Of a stretch of DNA of 64,000 bases, positions 1 through 11,600 are shown piece after piece. Below the pieces are notes generated by a model. It searched no databases. It saw nothing but the letters and a program-made list of their open reading frames with translations, and was not told the origin of the DNA. How positions within the stretch are numbered: the first letter of the stretch is position 1; every line of letters starts with the position of its first letter. The stretch is from Psychrosphaera sp. F3M07 (GTDB lineage Bacteria > Pseudomonadota > Gammaproteobacteria > Enterobacterales > Alteromonadaceae). The stretch lies in NCBI RefSeq assembly GCF_018860345.1, contig NZ_JAHKPJ010000021.1, positions 305,173-369,172 of the forward strand, given 5' to 3'. Both the position numbers and the translations under genes were made by a program.

Positions 1-1
1 A

Positions 2-1198
2 AGAGGCAGTTACTTATATTCTGTAGGAAAGGAATTAAAACTAGCGATAGAACAATACACTGATTACAAAGTTGAATTAGTGGTTAGCCGAAGTTCAACG
101 TTCAATCGTGGCGTTTTGCAATCAGGTAAAGCTGATGTCGCAATAATATCACCAGCGGCTAGTTCGATGACGAATATGTCTGTGGTTGTTCCAATCTCAA
201 AAAGCTATATCCACGTCATAGTAAAAGAAAATAGTGCGATAAACTCAATTTCAAACCTGGCTGGCCATCGAATCTCGCTTGGTGCTTTACAAAGTGATCA
301 TCGCCAAAATGCGCTTAAGTTACTAAACCACTATAGAGTAGAAGAAAAAACTTTGCGCAATACAGAAGTATCACACCTTGAGCTTTTAGAAGGTAACAAC
401 CTTGATGGGGCAATAATAACCTCAAGTTTTAAAGATGAATATCTGCAAAAGCTCATGGCAAGTGGACATTTTAAACTTATTGAAATTGAAGCGGCTGAAG
501 GCGTAGCAACATCTTACCCGTATTTGAACGCTAATACATTACCGGTTGGTGTTTACCCTTCTATAATGGGACCTATGCCAACAAAGTCTTTATCTATATT
601 AAGTACGGATGCGTTATTAGTAACTCGTACAGATGCGCCATCATTGTTAGTTGAAGGTTTATTAACGGCATTGTTAAATAAAGATGTAAGTGAAAAATTT
701 CCTTTAATAAAACAATGGTTAAACACAACAGGTGGTATTTTACCAAGTTTAGATACACATGAAGCTGCATTACATATATTTAATCCTTATTCAAAATTAC
801 AAAAAACGGCCTACGCATTTTTACTTCAACTTTGGATATATAAGTGGGTTATTTTATGTATAACCATTTTAATCCTAAGCGCTGTTTCTCGATGGTTTGA
901 TATAAAAAATAGAAAAGCAGAAGAGAATAAGAAGAACAGATTTCAACGGATAGAAAAACTGTTAGAGGATATAAATCAACATGAAATGTTACAAGCCGAT
1001 ACTAAAGATTATAGGTTATTAACCAGACGCTTAGCTGAAGCTCGTAAAATTAAGCAAGACGGTATACAAATAGCCTGTGAACAAAATATGAGTAACAGCC
1101 CTGTATTTATCGCTTTCTTACAACAATGTGATCATGTAATAAAAGATATTCAATGGAAACTTTCTTTGGGCCTTGCTGGCTCTACTAACGTGGCTTAA
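2..1198 (+). CDS. Membrane-anchored TAXI-type solute-binding protein (5' partial)
   Basis: The reading frame is open to the left edge, so the true start lies outside the window; GTG at 80 is only an internal codon. The visible N-terminus (RGSYLYSVG..., then VSRSSTFNRGVLQSGKADVAI) and a later LPVGVYPS element match the TAXI family of TRAP-transporter periplasmic binding proteins. Counted from codon 80, a hydrophobic segment at about residues 252-271 is followed by a charged, probably coiled-coil tail of about 100 residues. The binding domain is therefore tethered to the inner membrane with a cytoplasmic tail, unlike the usual free or lipid-anchored receptor. No TRAP permease gene is visible. 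It lies 20 nt before the Sel1 lipoprotein gene, probably in the same operon. A sensory rather than transport role is inference. Confidence 0.75.
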   Translation, partial: RGSYLYSVGKELKLAIEQYTDYKVELVVSRSSTFNRGVLQSGKADVAIISPAASSMTNMSVVVPISKSYIHVIVKENSAINSISNLAGHRISLGALQSDHRQNALKLLNHYRVEEKTLRNTEVSHLELLEGNNLDGAIITSSFKDEYLQKLMASGHFKLIEIEAAEGVATSYPYLNANTLPVGVYPSIMGPMPTKSLSILSTDALLVTRTDAPSLLVEGLLTALLNKDVSEKFPLIKQWLNTTGGILPSLDTHEAALHIFNPYSKLQKTAYAFLLQLWIYKWVILCITILILSAVSRWFDIKNRKAEENKKNRFQRIEKLLEDINQHEMLQADTKDYRLLTRRLAEARKIKQDGIQIACEQNMSNSPVFIAFLQQCDHVIKDIQWKLSLGLAGSTNVA

Positions 1199-1218
1199 AA
1201 ACGGAATTACGTGTAATT

Positions 1219-2640
1219 ATGAACACAAAAGACTTTGTTAAATTTACGTTGTCAGCTTCCATTTTAAGTATTGGAATATCTGGTTGCAGCTCATTGTTAG
1301 GTAATGATGAAGAAACAAAAGCAGATCAAAATATGGATGTTGAAGTAGAACTTCCAACTGACTCATTTGTTAAAGTTTTACCTGATTTTCAGGCTTTAGA
1401 TCCTTTATACGACTTAGGTTTTGAAGGTGATTTTGACAAAGGTATGACTGCATATAATGAAAAAAGGTATAGCTTAGCGTTAACCGAATGGTACCCACTA
1501 GCCAAAGAGAGAGACGCTCGAGCAGAATACTATATAGGCATTATGTATTTAAATGGGTTAGGCATGCCGGTGAATTACAAACAAGGGACTATTTGGATTC
1601 AGCGTAGTGCGAGTCAAGGTTATGCTGAAGCACAGTTTGAGTTTGGTAATTTATATGTTGCTGGTCAAAAAATAGAGCAAAATTATGATCAAGCCATTCG
1701 TTGGTTATTATCAGCAGCTAGACAAGGTCATGCTGGTGCACAATTTAATTATGGTTTGTTATATCAACAAGGCAAAGTTCCTTTATCTTCTAACCTTATG
1801 GAAGTGTATAAACAATCACGCTCTCAAACGTTTAACGATCAACAAGCATTTAAATGGTATACATCAGCAGCAACTCAAGGACATGGTGCAGCCCAGAATA
1901 ATTTAGCATGGATGTATTTATATGGACGAGGTGTCGCACAAAGCGATCAGTTAGCATTGAAATGGTATACCGAAGCAGCAAATCAAGGTGTGATAGATGC
2001 TCAATATAATTTAGCTTTATTATATGAACAAGGAAAAGGCACCACACTAAATTTACAAGAAGCTCTGTTTTGGCATAGTAAAGCTGCTGACCAAGGCTAC
2101 TTCCCATCTCAACAACGATTACCAATATTACAACAACAAATAGAGTCTTTTGATACCTCACTCGTTCTATTTGGTACTACATTAGCCCAAGCGACAAGAG
2201 ACGCATTACGTAATAAATTGAAATCCAATAATGGCAATATGTTACGTGAACAAGATAATTATTGGTTTGATATTTACGAATCTTCTCGACTTTTAAAGAG
2301 AACTGACAGATTGTTTGTTGGTTATAGTCTTCAAACAGACCATGTTGCCTCTCTAGAATATCGCTTTCCTTCTCAAAATGATCCTAATTTTGTTTTAACC
2401 GTGATTGATATGGTGAAAGAAAAATATGGGCCACCAATTGAAACTGAAGGCTCATTAGACTTTGGCAAGGTTAAGTACAGCTGGATAGTGAAAGACACAG
2501 AAGTTTTTGTAACTCGGTATTGGCCTGATACCACTGTTTATTTGTCTTATCATATAGGGTCAAATTACCAACAAATGGTAAGTGAAATGCCTGAAAATGC
2601 AGAAGAGTTAATTTATAACATGGTATTTGAAACCTATTAA
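1219..2640 (+). CDS. Sel1-repeat lipoprotein
   Basis: The 473-residue protein starts with a lipoprotein signal peptide whose lipobox is ISGC (Cys at about residue 23), so it should be lipid-anchored in the cell envelope. From about residue 75 to 300 it has tandem Sel1-like repeats with the usual A-x2-(Y/F)-x-(L/F)-(A/G)-x2-(Y/L) pattern followed by Y-x-A-x-(R/K)-W, for example at AEYYIGIMYLNGLG and AQYNLALLYEQGKG. Such repeats form alpha-alpha superhelices that bind protein partners. The last 170 residues form a separate region I do not recognise, with a KYGPP motif. It sits between the TAXI-like gene (20 nt gap) and the giant Ig-like lipoprotein gene (57 nt gap), on the same strand, so a scaffold role in that envelope system is plausible inference. 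Confidence 0.85.
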   Translation: MNTKDFVKFTLSASILSIGISGCSSLLGNDEETKADQNMDVEVELPTDSFVKVLPDFQALDPLYDLGFEGDFDKGMTAYNEKRYSLALTEWYPLAKERDARAEYYIGIMYLNGLGMPVNYKQGTIWIQRSASQGYAEAQFEFGNLYVAGQKIEQNYDQAIRWLLSAARQGHAGAQFNYGLLYQQGKVPLSSNLMEVYKQSRSQTFNDQQAFKWYTSAATQGHGAAQNNLAWMYLYGRGVAQSDQLALKWYTEAANQGVIDAQYNLALLYEQGKGTTLNLQEALFWHSKAADQGYFPSQQRLPILQQQIESFDTSLVLFGTTLAQATRDALRNKLKSNNGNMLREQDNYWFDIYESSRLLKRTDRLFVGYSLQTDHVASLEYRFPSQNDPNFVLTVIDMVKEKYGPPIETEGSLDFGKVKYSWIVKDTEVFVTRYWPDTTVYLSYHIGSNYQQMVSEMPENAEELIYNMVFETY

Positions 2641-2697
2641 CTTACTTAACTGTAATTTCAAATATATCGCTGAAGTTAGATTTTTAAATAGAAGATT

Positions 2698-5600
2698 ATG
2701 AACATTACCAATATTTTACAGACATTATTCTCACGGCTAGTCATTCTGACTTTAGCTGTAGTATTTCTCAGTGGGTGTAATCCTGAAGAAGTATTGGATG
2801 ACGGTGGTTATGAAATTAAATTATTATCTACTGAAAGTGTATTTCGTGAAGGAGAACAACTCTCAGTAGGGGTGTTTGATAAAGTTACAGGTGAGCAAGA
2901 TGTTAGTGCCAATATATCAAGTAATAACCAATCTTTTGAATTAGATGAATATGTTTGGACTACCGATAACTCAGATCTTGCTGAAATGGCTCTGGAGAAA
3001 TCATATAAAAATCAGATCATAACTAAAGCGCCAGGTAAAGTTGTCATCACAGCGACTAATTCAAAACGACAAGTTTCTTTCGAACTGACTATTGCACCCG
3101 CATTATTAAATAGTGTCGTTATCTCACCAAAAGCACAAAGTATATATTTAGGGCAAATTAAATCGTTTGTTGTAAATGGTAATTATAGTGACGGTTCGAT
3201 TAGGCCAATAACTGAAGGGATATCGTGGTCTATTGATAACAACGAACACGCATCTATTACAAATCAAGGAGTAGTCTCTTCTTTAAATGTTGGTCTAGTA
3301 AAAGTGACGGCCAGTGTGACTAATGAATTACAGCAGGTCAAAACAAACGCTGTAAACTTAACCATTACCGAAGCCGCTGTCACAAAATTAGACATTACCG
3401 CTCAATCTAATATTCCTCTAGGACGAACCGGGCAAGTATCAGCAATTGCGCAATTTACAGATTTAACGAATGATAATGTAACCACAAATGTAAGCTGGAT
3501 AAGCACACCAGAAAATATTATAAACATTGATGCTGAAGGCAATATAACCACAAATAACATGGGGCAAGTAACGGTTTCAGCAGTTATTGATGATGGATAT
3601 GGTACTGAAGTTACGTCGAACTCTGTTGAAATAACAATTAGCGAAAAAGTGATTGAAACAATAGATATCGTTCCTGAGAATCAAGTGATTCTTAAGGATG
3701 CACCGGTTATTTCAATAGAAAAACAGGAACAGTTTACAGTCGAAGCAACATATTCAACTGGTGATAAAGAAGATATAAGTTTAAATGAATCATTAGTCTT
3801 TACCTCTAGCGATACCTCGATAGCTACAGTGGCATTGTTGGATTCCGGTCAATTTTTAATTGAGACCTTTGTTGAAGGCACAACGACATTAACCTTATCT
3901 TTACCTAATCGTCTGGACGAACAAATCGTTACTGAACGAGTGTTAACTGTCATAAAACCAGTGTTGACTAAAATAGATATTTCCGCGCAATCCGACACCT
4001 TTGCTGTGGGTTTACAAGTTAACTGGCAGGCCATTGGGCATTATGATGATAACACCACAAAAGATATTTCAGACACGGTAACTTGGAGTTCTAGCTCCTC
4101 AAATCTTGCGAGTTTTAACCAAGACAAACGTTCAACTTTAAGTGTCACTGATACCGGTGTAACGTCAATAACAGCACAATTTATTAACGATCGTGAGCAA
4201 CTTATTGTCAGTGAACCTGCTGAGGTAACTTTACGATCTGCAATTGTTGTTGATGTATTAACAATTTCAGATAACGCCAACATTGTTGATGGACAAGTAT
4301 CGGTACCTCAAGGCGTACAGGTAAATTTTCAATTAAAAGGAATGTTAAGTGATGGCACAGAGCAAATACTGTCAGGCGTTACTTGGACAGCAACAGAAAA
4401 CGAATTAGCGACATTAGACTCAAGTTCTGGAATATTAATTGCGACCAAAGATGTATCCAAACTGGGAGTACTAACCACAACCGCATCAATTTTTATCGAT
4501 GATACCAATTTCTCACACGACGTCATTGTTACCGTTACACCAGCTAAATTAGTCTCTTTCGCGATCGAACTACCAGAAAATAATGGTTTGTATAAAGGTT
4601 ACAGCCAACCACTTAAAGTGATGGGGACGTTTTCAACCGACTTAACTTATGATTTAACCGATGTAGTCACTTGGGAAATTAATGAAGCCAGTAAAGATAA
4701 AATAGTTTTATCTAGCATCAAATTAAATACATTAGAAATGGTTAATGCCGGTGATGTAACCGTTAGTGCCAGTTATTTAGATATATACGACGAAAATAAA
4801 ACTAAAACCACTAGTTTAAATTTCACGGTTGCACCTGCGTTGTTAACGTCCATGAGTATTTCGGCTCAATTAGATTCAGATAAAAATGGCGTTGGTGAAC
4901 TCGATGTCGTGTCGGTAGCAAGCGGTCAAAATGTATTGTTTAGTGCCATTGGTACCTACAGTGATAATTCGACAAAAGAGATAACTGAGCAAGTTACTTG
5001 GCTTTCTAGTTCTCCTTCATTTTTAACTATCATTGAAACTGGTGAAGACGGAGGACAAGCGAATACTTTTGAGCCAACTCTGGAAAATACTGCATTAACC
5101 ATATCTGCACTTCTTACCAATGATAAACAAGAAGATATTAGTTCAACATTTTCGTTTACCATTGGAGACGCGGTACTTGAAAATATTAATCTATCCCCTG
5201 CAGCTTTAAGTTTTGGTTTAAATGTCCCGGCAGGTAAAAGTGTACAACTTGAAATATGGGGAACATATTCAGATGGTTCTTATAAAAAGATCACAGAAGA
5301 TAACGCTGCAGTTTGGTCATCAAATAATCTAGAAATTGGCACTATCGTAAAAGAAACGGGTTTAGTGACAATGGAAAAGGGGGATCCCGCTGCTTTATTA
5401 ATAACTGCAACAGAGACAGTATCTGGCAATTCTTTTAAAGGAAGTTTGGTTCTTAACCGTGTCGATGCCATAGTTGAATTTATTAAAATAACTCCTGACA
5501 CTTCGAGTGCTCCATGGAAACTGGCGGATGGGGCTCAATTAAATCTAAAAGCTTTCGCTGTTTATAGTGATTTATCAGAAGTTGAGATCACTGAAGACGA

Positions 5601-8600
5601 AAATAGCACTTGGTCTATTCCTGATGTAAGCGATCAAGCATTCATTAGTGTTGAAAATGGATCAACATTTAAAGGTTTGGTGACCGCACTTACTGAAACA
5701 GAAAACAAAGTTACGGTAAATCTTCAAAATACGACATTTGGGCAAACATTAATAACAACGGCTGATTTTGTTATTGGTGCAGCCGTATTAGAATTTATTG
5801 AAGTAAGTCCAACGATTCAAACCATTACAAGTGGAGATACCTTAGTATTTACAGCCACTGGGTTTACCAGTAATGACGAAACAATCGATCTTACAGAGTT
5901 GGCGACTTGGAGTAGCCAAAATATAAACGTTGCTGAGTTTAATCAAGCTAGCAGCAATGTACTCCAAGGAATATCAGCTGGGTCTGTTTATATAACGGCT
6001 AGCTACACACCGACAGGACAAGAGGAGTTAACCTCTGAAACCCAAGTTACAGTAGAACCTGCAATTTTAAGAAGTATTAGTATTCACCCAACGTCACCGA
6101 GGTTTACTGAGATACCTCAAAATACGCCTCTATTTTTAAAAGGTAACACAGATTTGCTTACGGCCACCGGCTTATATTCTGATGGTACTACGGCAACGAT
6201 AAACGGCAGTGTAGATTGGTCTATTGATAATACAAATGTTGCCTACATTAGCTCAGTAGGTGTCATAACACCCGTAGGGCTAGGCGATGCAACCTTGCAT
6301 GTAGAAATTGAAGTGGTTGAATTAGGTGAAACGAAAACGATTTATGTCGACTACCCATTTACGGTTATTGGCCCATTATTAAAGTTCATTGATATCACTC
6401 CTGCAACACCAGTTTTTGTTCTAGGCATGCAACAACAGTTCACAGCTAAAGGCATTTATTCTGATAATAGTATTGTTGATTTAACCAATGCAGTAACCTG
6501 GACAACGGGACGTTCTAATGAATTAGCGGAAGACAAAGCCGGTAATATAACTAACACGGGAGTATTTAGTGCAGAAAGATTAGGCTCTGTAACAGTTAAC
6601 GCTTCACATCCTGACTTTGATGATAAAGCCATCATAAAACAAACATTTGTATCGATAGAAACATTAGATCATCTTGTGATTGAGCATGCTGGTGGCGATG
6701 TATATGCCGGTCAAAAGTTATCTTTAAACGCTTATGGTGTCACTAGTAATAACAAACAAGTTACTTTTTCAAATGGATTAACGTGGCAGGTTTCGGCAAT
6801 TGCAACAATTGATGATATAACTAATCAATCAAGTACTAATTCATTCACAACCAATGCTGCTGGAGTGATGACGGCGACCGCGACTTGGACAACCGATGCT
6901 GGTGTTACATCTAAATCTATTCAAATAGATATAAAAGACCCATTATTAACATCCATTAGTTTATCTGTAGATGATAATAGTATCGCCGACGGGTTAACGG
7001 CACAATTTACCGCGACGGGTAGTTATTCAGACGGCAGTACTCAAAATATTACGGATGATGTAAGTTGGAATAACTTAAATGAAAGTATTTTTACAATATC
7101 CACTACTGGATTGATCACCTCTAATCAACCAGGTTCTGGTGATGTTTCCGTTTATATAACAAACGAAAGTGGCAATATAATCACCAGTTCATTGGTAACA
7201 ATTACGGTTGAACTCCCAATAGTACAATCTCTAACTATTACCGCTCCAGACTCAAACAACACAATAAGTAGGGGGACAAGTGCTCAACTGAGTTTAACTG
7301 GTCAATTAACCGATGGTACAACTGATTTACCTTCAGGGATCACTTGGGAAAGCTCTAATGAATTGAACGCGATAGTAACTGATGCTGGTCTTGTTTCTAT
7401 ACCGAACGATGCAGCTCTTGGAGCTGCAGTGACAATTAAAGCTTTAGTCCCCGTTAAAAATGATGCAAATGAGATAATTGAGAAAACAATAATCTTAACA
7501 GTTGGTTCAGCTAAATTAACTAGTTTAACACTAACAACAACTGATCAAACTGTACCAAGAGGATCAACTGCACAAATTAGTGCGATAGGGTTATTAACTG
7601 ATGATACAGCTGGCTTTCCAATAGGAACCGCAATTACATGGAGCAGTAGCGATACGAATAAAGCAACAGTTAATGCAAGTAATGGGCTAGTCACAATAAT
7701 TTCAAACGCAGTCATTGGTCAAAAAGTCACTATAACTGCGACATCGCCAGATGCTGACGGTTCCTCAGTTAATATCACCCAAAGCATTGTATTAACTATA
7801 GGGAAACCTTTATTAACAGCATTGAGTTTAACAACGAGTGATACAACAGTTCCTCGAGGTACTTCTGTTACTATAGATGCAACGGGAATTCAATCTGATT
7901 CTACGAATGGTATTTCAACAACAATAACTTGGACAACGAAACAACCAACTTTATCAACGGTTAGCTCAGAAGGTGAAGTATTTATACGGAATACAGCGAC
8001 CGTTGGTGAAACAGTTGAGATAAAAGCAAAAGCATTTGAATCTGCGAGCTCATTAACACCAGTAGAAGCAACGCTTAATTTAACCATTGCCGAGCCGTTA
8101 TTAAGTAGTATGACATTGAGTTCAACTAAGACAACGGTTCCAAGAGGTACAACAGCAACGGTTTCAGCTATTGGTACGTATACAGATACAACTACAGGTG
8201 TACCTAATTCAATTATTTGGGAATCGAATAATGTTAAAGCACCTGTTGATGTAAATACGGGAGTTGTAACAATAAATAACGATGCTGTTATAGGTGATAC
8301 AGTTACAATTAAAGCTTCCGCAGATAATAATGTAGAAAAAGAAATTACATTAATTATTGGCTATCCAGTAGTTAATTCATTGTCAATAGATACAAGTGAT
8401 AGTGAAATAAGAAAAGGGCGTAGCTTAACGTTAGCTAATACGGTCGTAATGTCGGATGGAGATACATCTTCAATACCCACTTTAACTTGGAGTAGTTCAA
8501 ATTCAATAACCGCAACGGTTGATAATGGTGTTGTTACAATCCCAAACAGTGCAACAGTAGGACATACAGCAACTATTAAGTTACGAGCTCCTAAATATAT

Positions 8601-11600
8601 TGGATCTAGCGAGGAATTTGTTGAAGATTCAATATTAATCACAGTGACAGAAGCTGCGTTAGAAGCTATTACATTAACTCCAGGTGATAGCCAAGTACCG
8701 CGAGGCTCAACAATTAAGTTGGTTGCTTCAGGTTTAATGTCAGATGGTTCGAGCGATTTACCTACAGAGTTAACATGGTCAACTTCTGATTCATCAATTG
8801 CAACAGTCACTGACTCAGGTGACGTAACTATTAAAAATGATGCTGACTTTTCGACTCCAGATACCGTCGTAATCACAGCTACCGCTGATGAAGCTTTGTT
8901 AGATTCTAGCACGACAATTTCAAAATCAGTCACCTTAACGGTTGGTGAACCTGAAGTTGAAAGTGTAGATATTACTAATTCGGATTTGACTTTAGCGCGA
9001 GGAAAATCTTTAACTTTAACAACTAATGTTGTTATGTCTGACGCCAACCCCGCATCGGAACCAACATTAACTTGGAGTAGTAAATCGCCAAGTATAGTGA
9101 GTGTCGCCCAAGATGGTACAATCACGGTTCAGAATAATGCGACTGTGCTTTCTAAAGCAGAGATTGTAGTTCAAACAGTTGCTTTCACTGGCTCTAGCAC
9201 AATCGTTTCTGATTCAATATTCGTTACAGTAGGGGCTCCATTATTAACCTCTATCGCATTATCACCTGGTGACTCTGATATCAGAGTAGGCACAAGTATG
9301 GCATTTACTGCTACCGGTACCTTATCAGATGGTACAAATGGACTACCTACAACTCTGACTTGGTCAAGTGATAATGCTAAAGCGACAGTCAGCACTACTG
9401 GGGTTGTAACTTTTGCAAATGATACTTCACTTAGCCCAACAACAACCGCAACCATTAAGGTTAGTGCTCCTGAATCATCAAGCTCATCAACATTAATTGA
9501 ACAAACCGTTGTTGTCACTGCAATAGCACCTTTGGTTGAGCAAATTGAGATCACCGTGAATAATGTATCTTCTGCGGCTGAAAATGTTGCAAAAGGGGAT
9601 TCATTACAATTAGGAACCTTAACAACCTATTCTGATGGAACGACTTCAACCTCAGCAGCCGTTACATGGGAAGAACTTCTTGATTCAGTTAACGGCTCAG
9701 TTTCTAGCCCTGCAGGGGTAGTGACCATCGCCAATAATGCTAATGTTGGAGATACTATATATATAGCGGTATCAACACCAATCTATGATGGTGCTTCTGA
9801 AACTGTAAACGACTCCATTGAGATAACCATCACAGAGGCAATTCTAGAATCTATTGAATTTGATACAGCTAATTCATCTGTCATTCAAGGCAATACTTTA
9901 CAAGTTGTTGCAACCGGTACGTATACAGACGGAACGACTATGAGTGCGGAAGATTTAAGTTCTACTTTAACTTGGTCTACTGACAACCCTGGTGAAGTTG
10001 ATGTCTCACATATCGACAGTGGGTTATCTTCAGCCCATGGGTTGATTACTGTTGCCTATGATGCAGTAATCGCAGACTCGATAATCACAGCAACAGATTC
10101 ATCAACGAATATCTCACAAAGCATAACAATTACTGTGGCTTATCCAGAGGTGGATCTAGAGTTGTCGGTATCTAATAGTACATTTTTAGTTGAAGATACA
10201 TTGACAATAACGCCTAGTTTTACCACAACTTCTGACACCATTTCTGATACAGACGGGTATGACTCTACACAATTATCATGGTCTAGCTCGGATGACTCAA
10301 TTGCGACAGTAGGGGCGACAACAGGAATAGTTTCAGCGCTAGCACAGGGGTCTGTAACCATCACAGCAACGCATGATTTGGTCACTGAAGATTCTGCAAA
10401 TGGCATTTATGCTGTGGCTAGCTCACCGTTAACTGCAACCATAGAGTTAACTATTGAAAACCCGACAGCTAATTTGGAATTATCAGTCAATGTTGAAGAT
10501 ATATTATTAGGTGAAACCCTAACTATAGCACCTACTTTTGGTACATCAGCTAACAATTCAAGCGCTTCGACTACAGGTTATGAAGTAGCTAATTTAGTTT
10601 GGACAAGTTCTGATGAAACTGTTGCAACAGTGGCTAGTGGCATAGTAACAAGTCTAACCCAAGGTACTACAACGATCACTGCATCTCTACCGGCTATTAT
10701 TGCAACAGCAAACTTGGATGACACAGATCTTACAAATAATGTTTATACATCCGCGTCAGCTCTTAGCGAAAGCGCTGCAATAACCGTAACTGCACCTGAG
10801 GTTGTTGATTTTGATATTTACGCTCAAACTTCAACTATTTTGGTGGAACAAACACAGCTAGTCATAGATCCAGTTGAAATATTTTCAGATAAAACCACAC
10901 AAGCTCTAACAACAACATTGGATTGGAGCACTGACGACTCTAACATTATATTCACGACAGGCAGTTCACAAACGGTTAATGCCCATAGTGGGAGTATTGT
11001 GGTCACAAGTAATAACTTAGGCTCAGATACTACGGCCACTATTACGGCTACTCATGCAACATTAGGTACTAAAACGTTATCAGTGACATTTAGAAATGAT
11101 AATGATTTTGTTATTTCTCATATAGAAACATCCAGCCCAGTAATTATAGTTCCTGATAATGGTATATTGCAGTTAGAAGCTGTTGCGATATATGATGATG
11201 GTTTCATTATAAATATTACTAGTGACGCTGATAATGCTTGGACGACAAACGATGAAAGTTCAACCGTTATTAATGGTTTAGTGACCATAGATAACGACAC
11301 CGAATACAGTGGTAATAATATTATTACTTCTACTTTCGCAACCAAAGTAGCAACAACAACGTTAGACATTAAAGATGCCACTTTAGTATCCATCGAAGTA
11401 TACCCACAAGATGTCGAAGTTTTAGCCGGTTTAAATTATAACTTCAAGGCATATGGTCTTTATAGTTATAGTGATACTCCTACAGAGTATGTTATTGCGG
11501 ATATTACAGATTCTGTAACTTGGTCTAGTGACGATACTAGTGTTATTAATAATAGCGGTAAAGCGATTGCAACTGGAACCGCTACATACACAGCAACCGT

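Noticed and set aside
8361-9125. 254-codon open frame on the minus strand inside the giant Big_2 gene
   Set aside because: It is antisense to strong repeat coding sequence, has low-complexity composition mirroring the Thr/Ser/Val codons of the sense strand, and no start context. Similar shadows occur throughout this gene.
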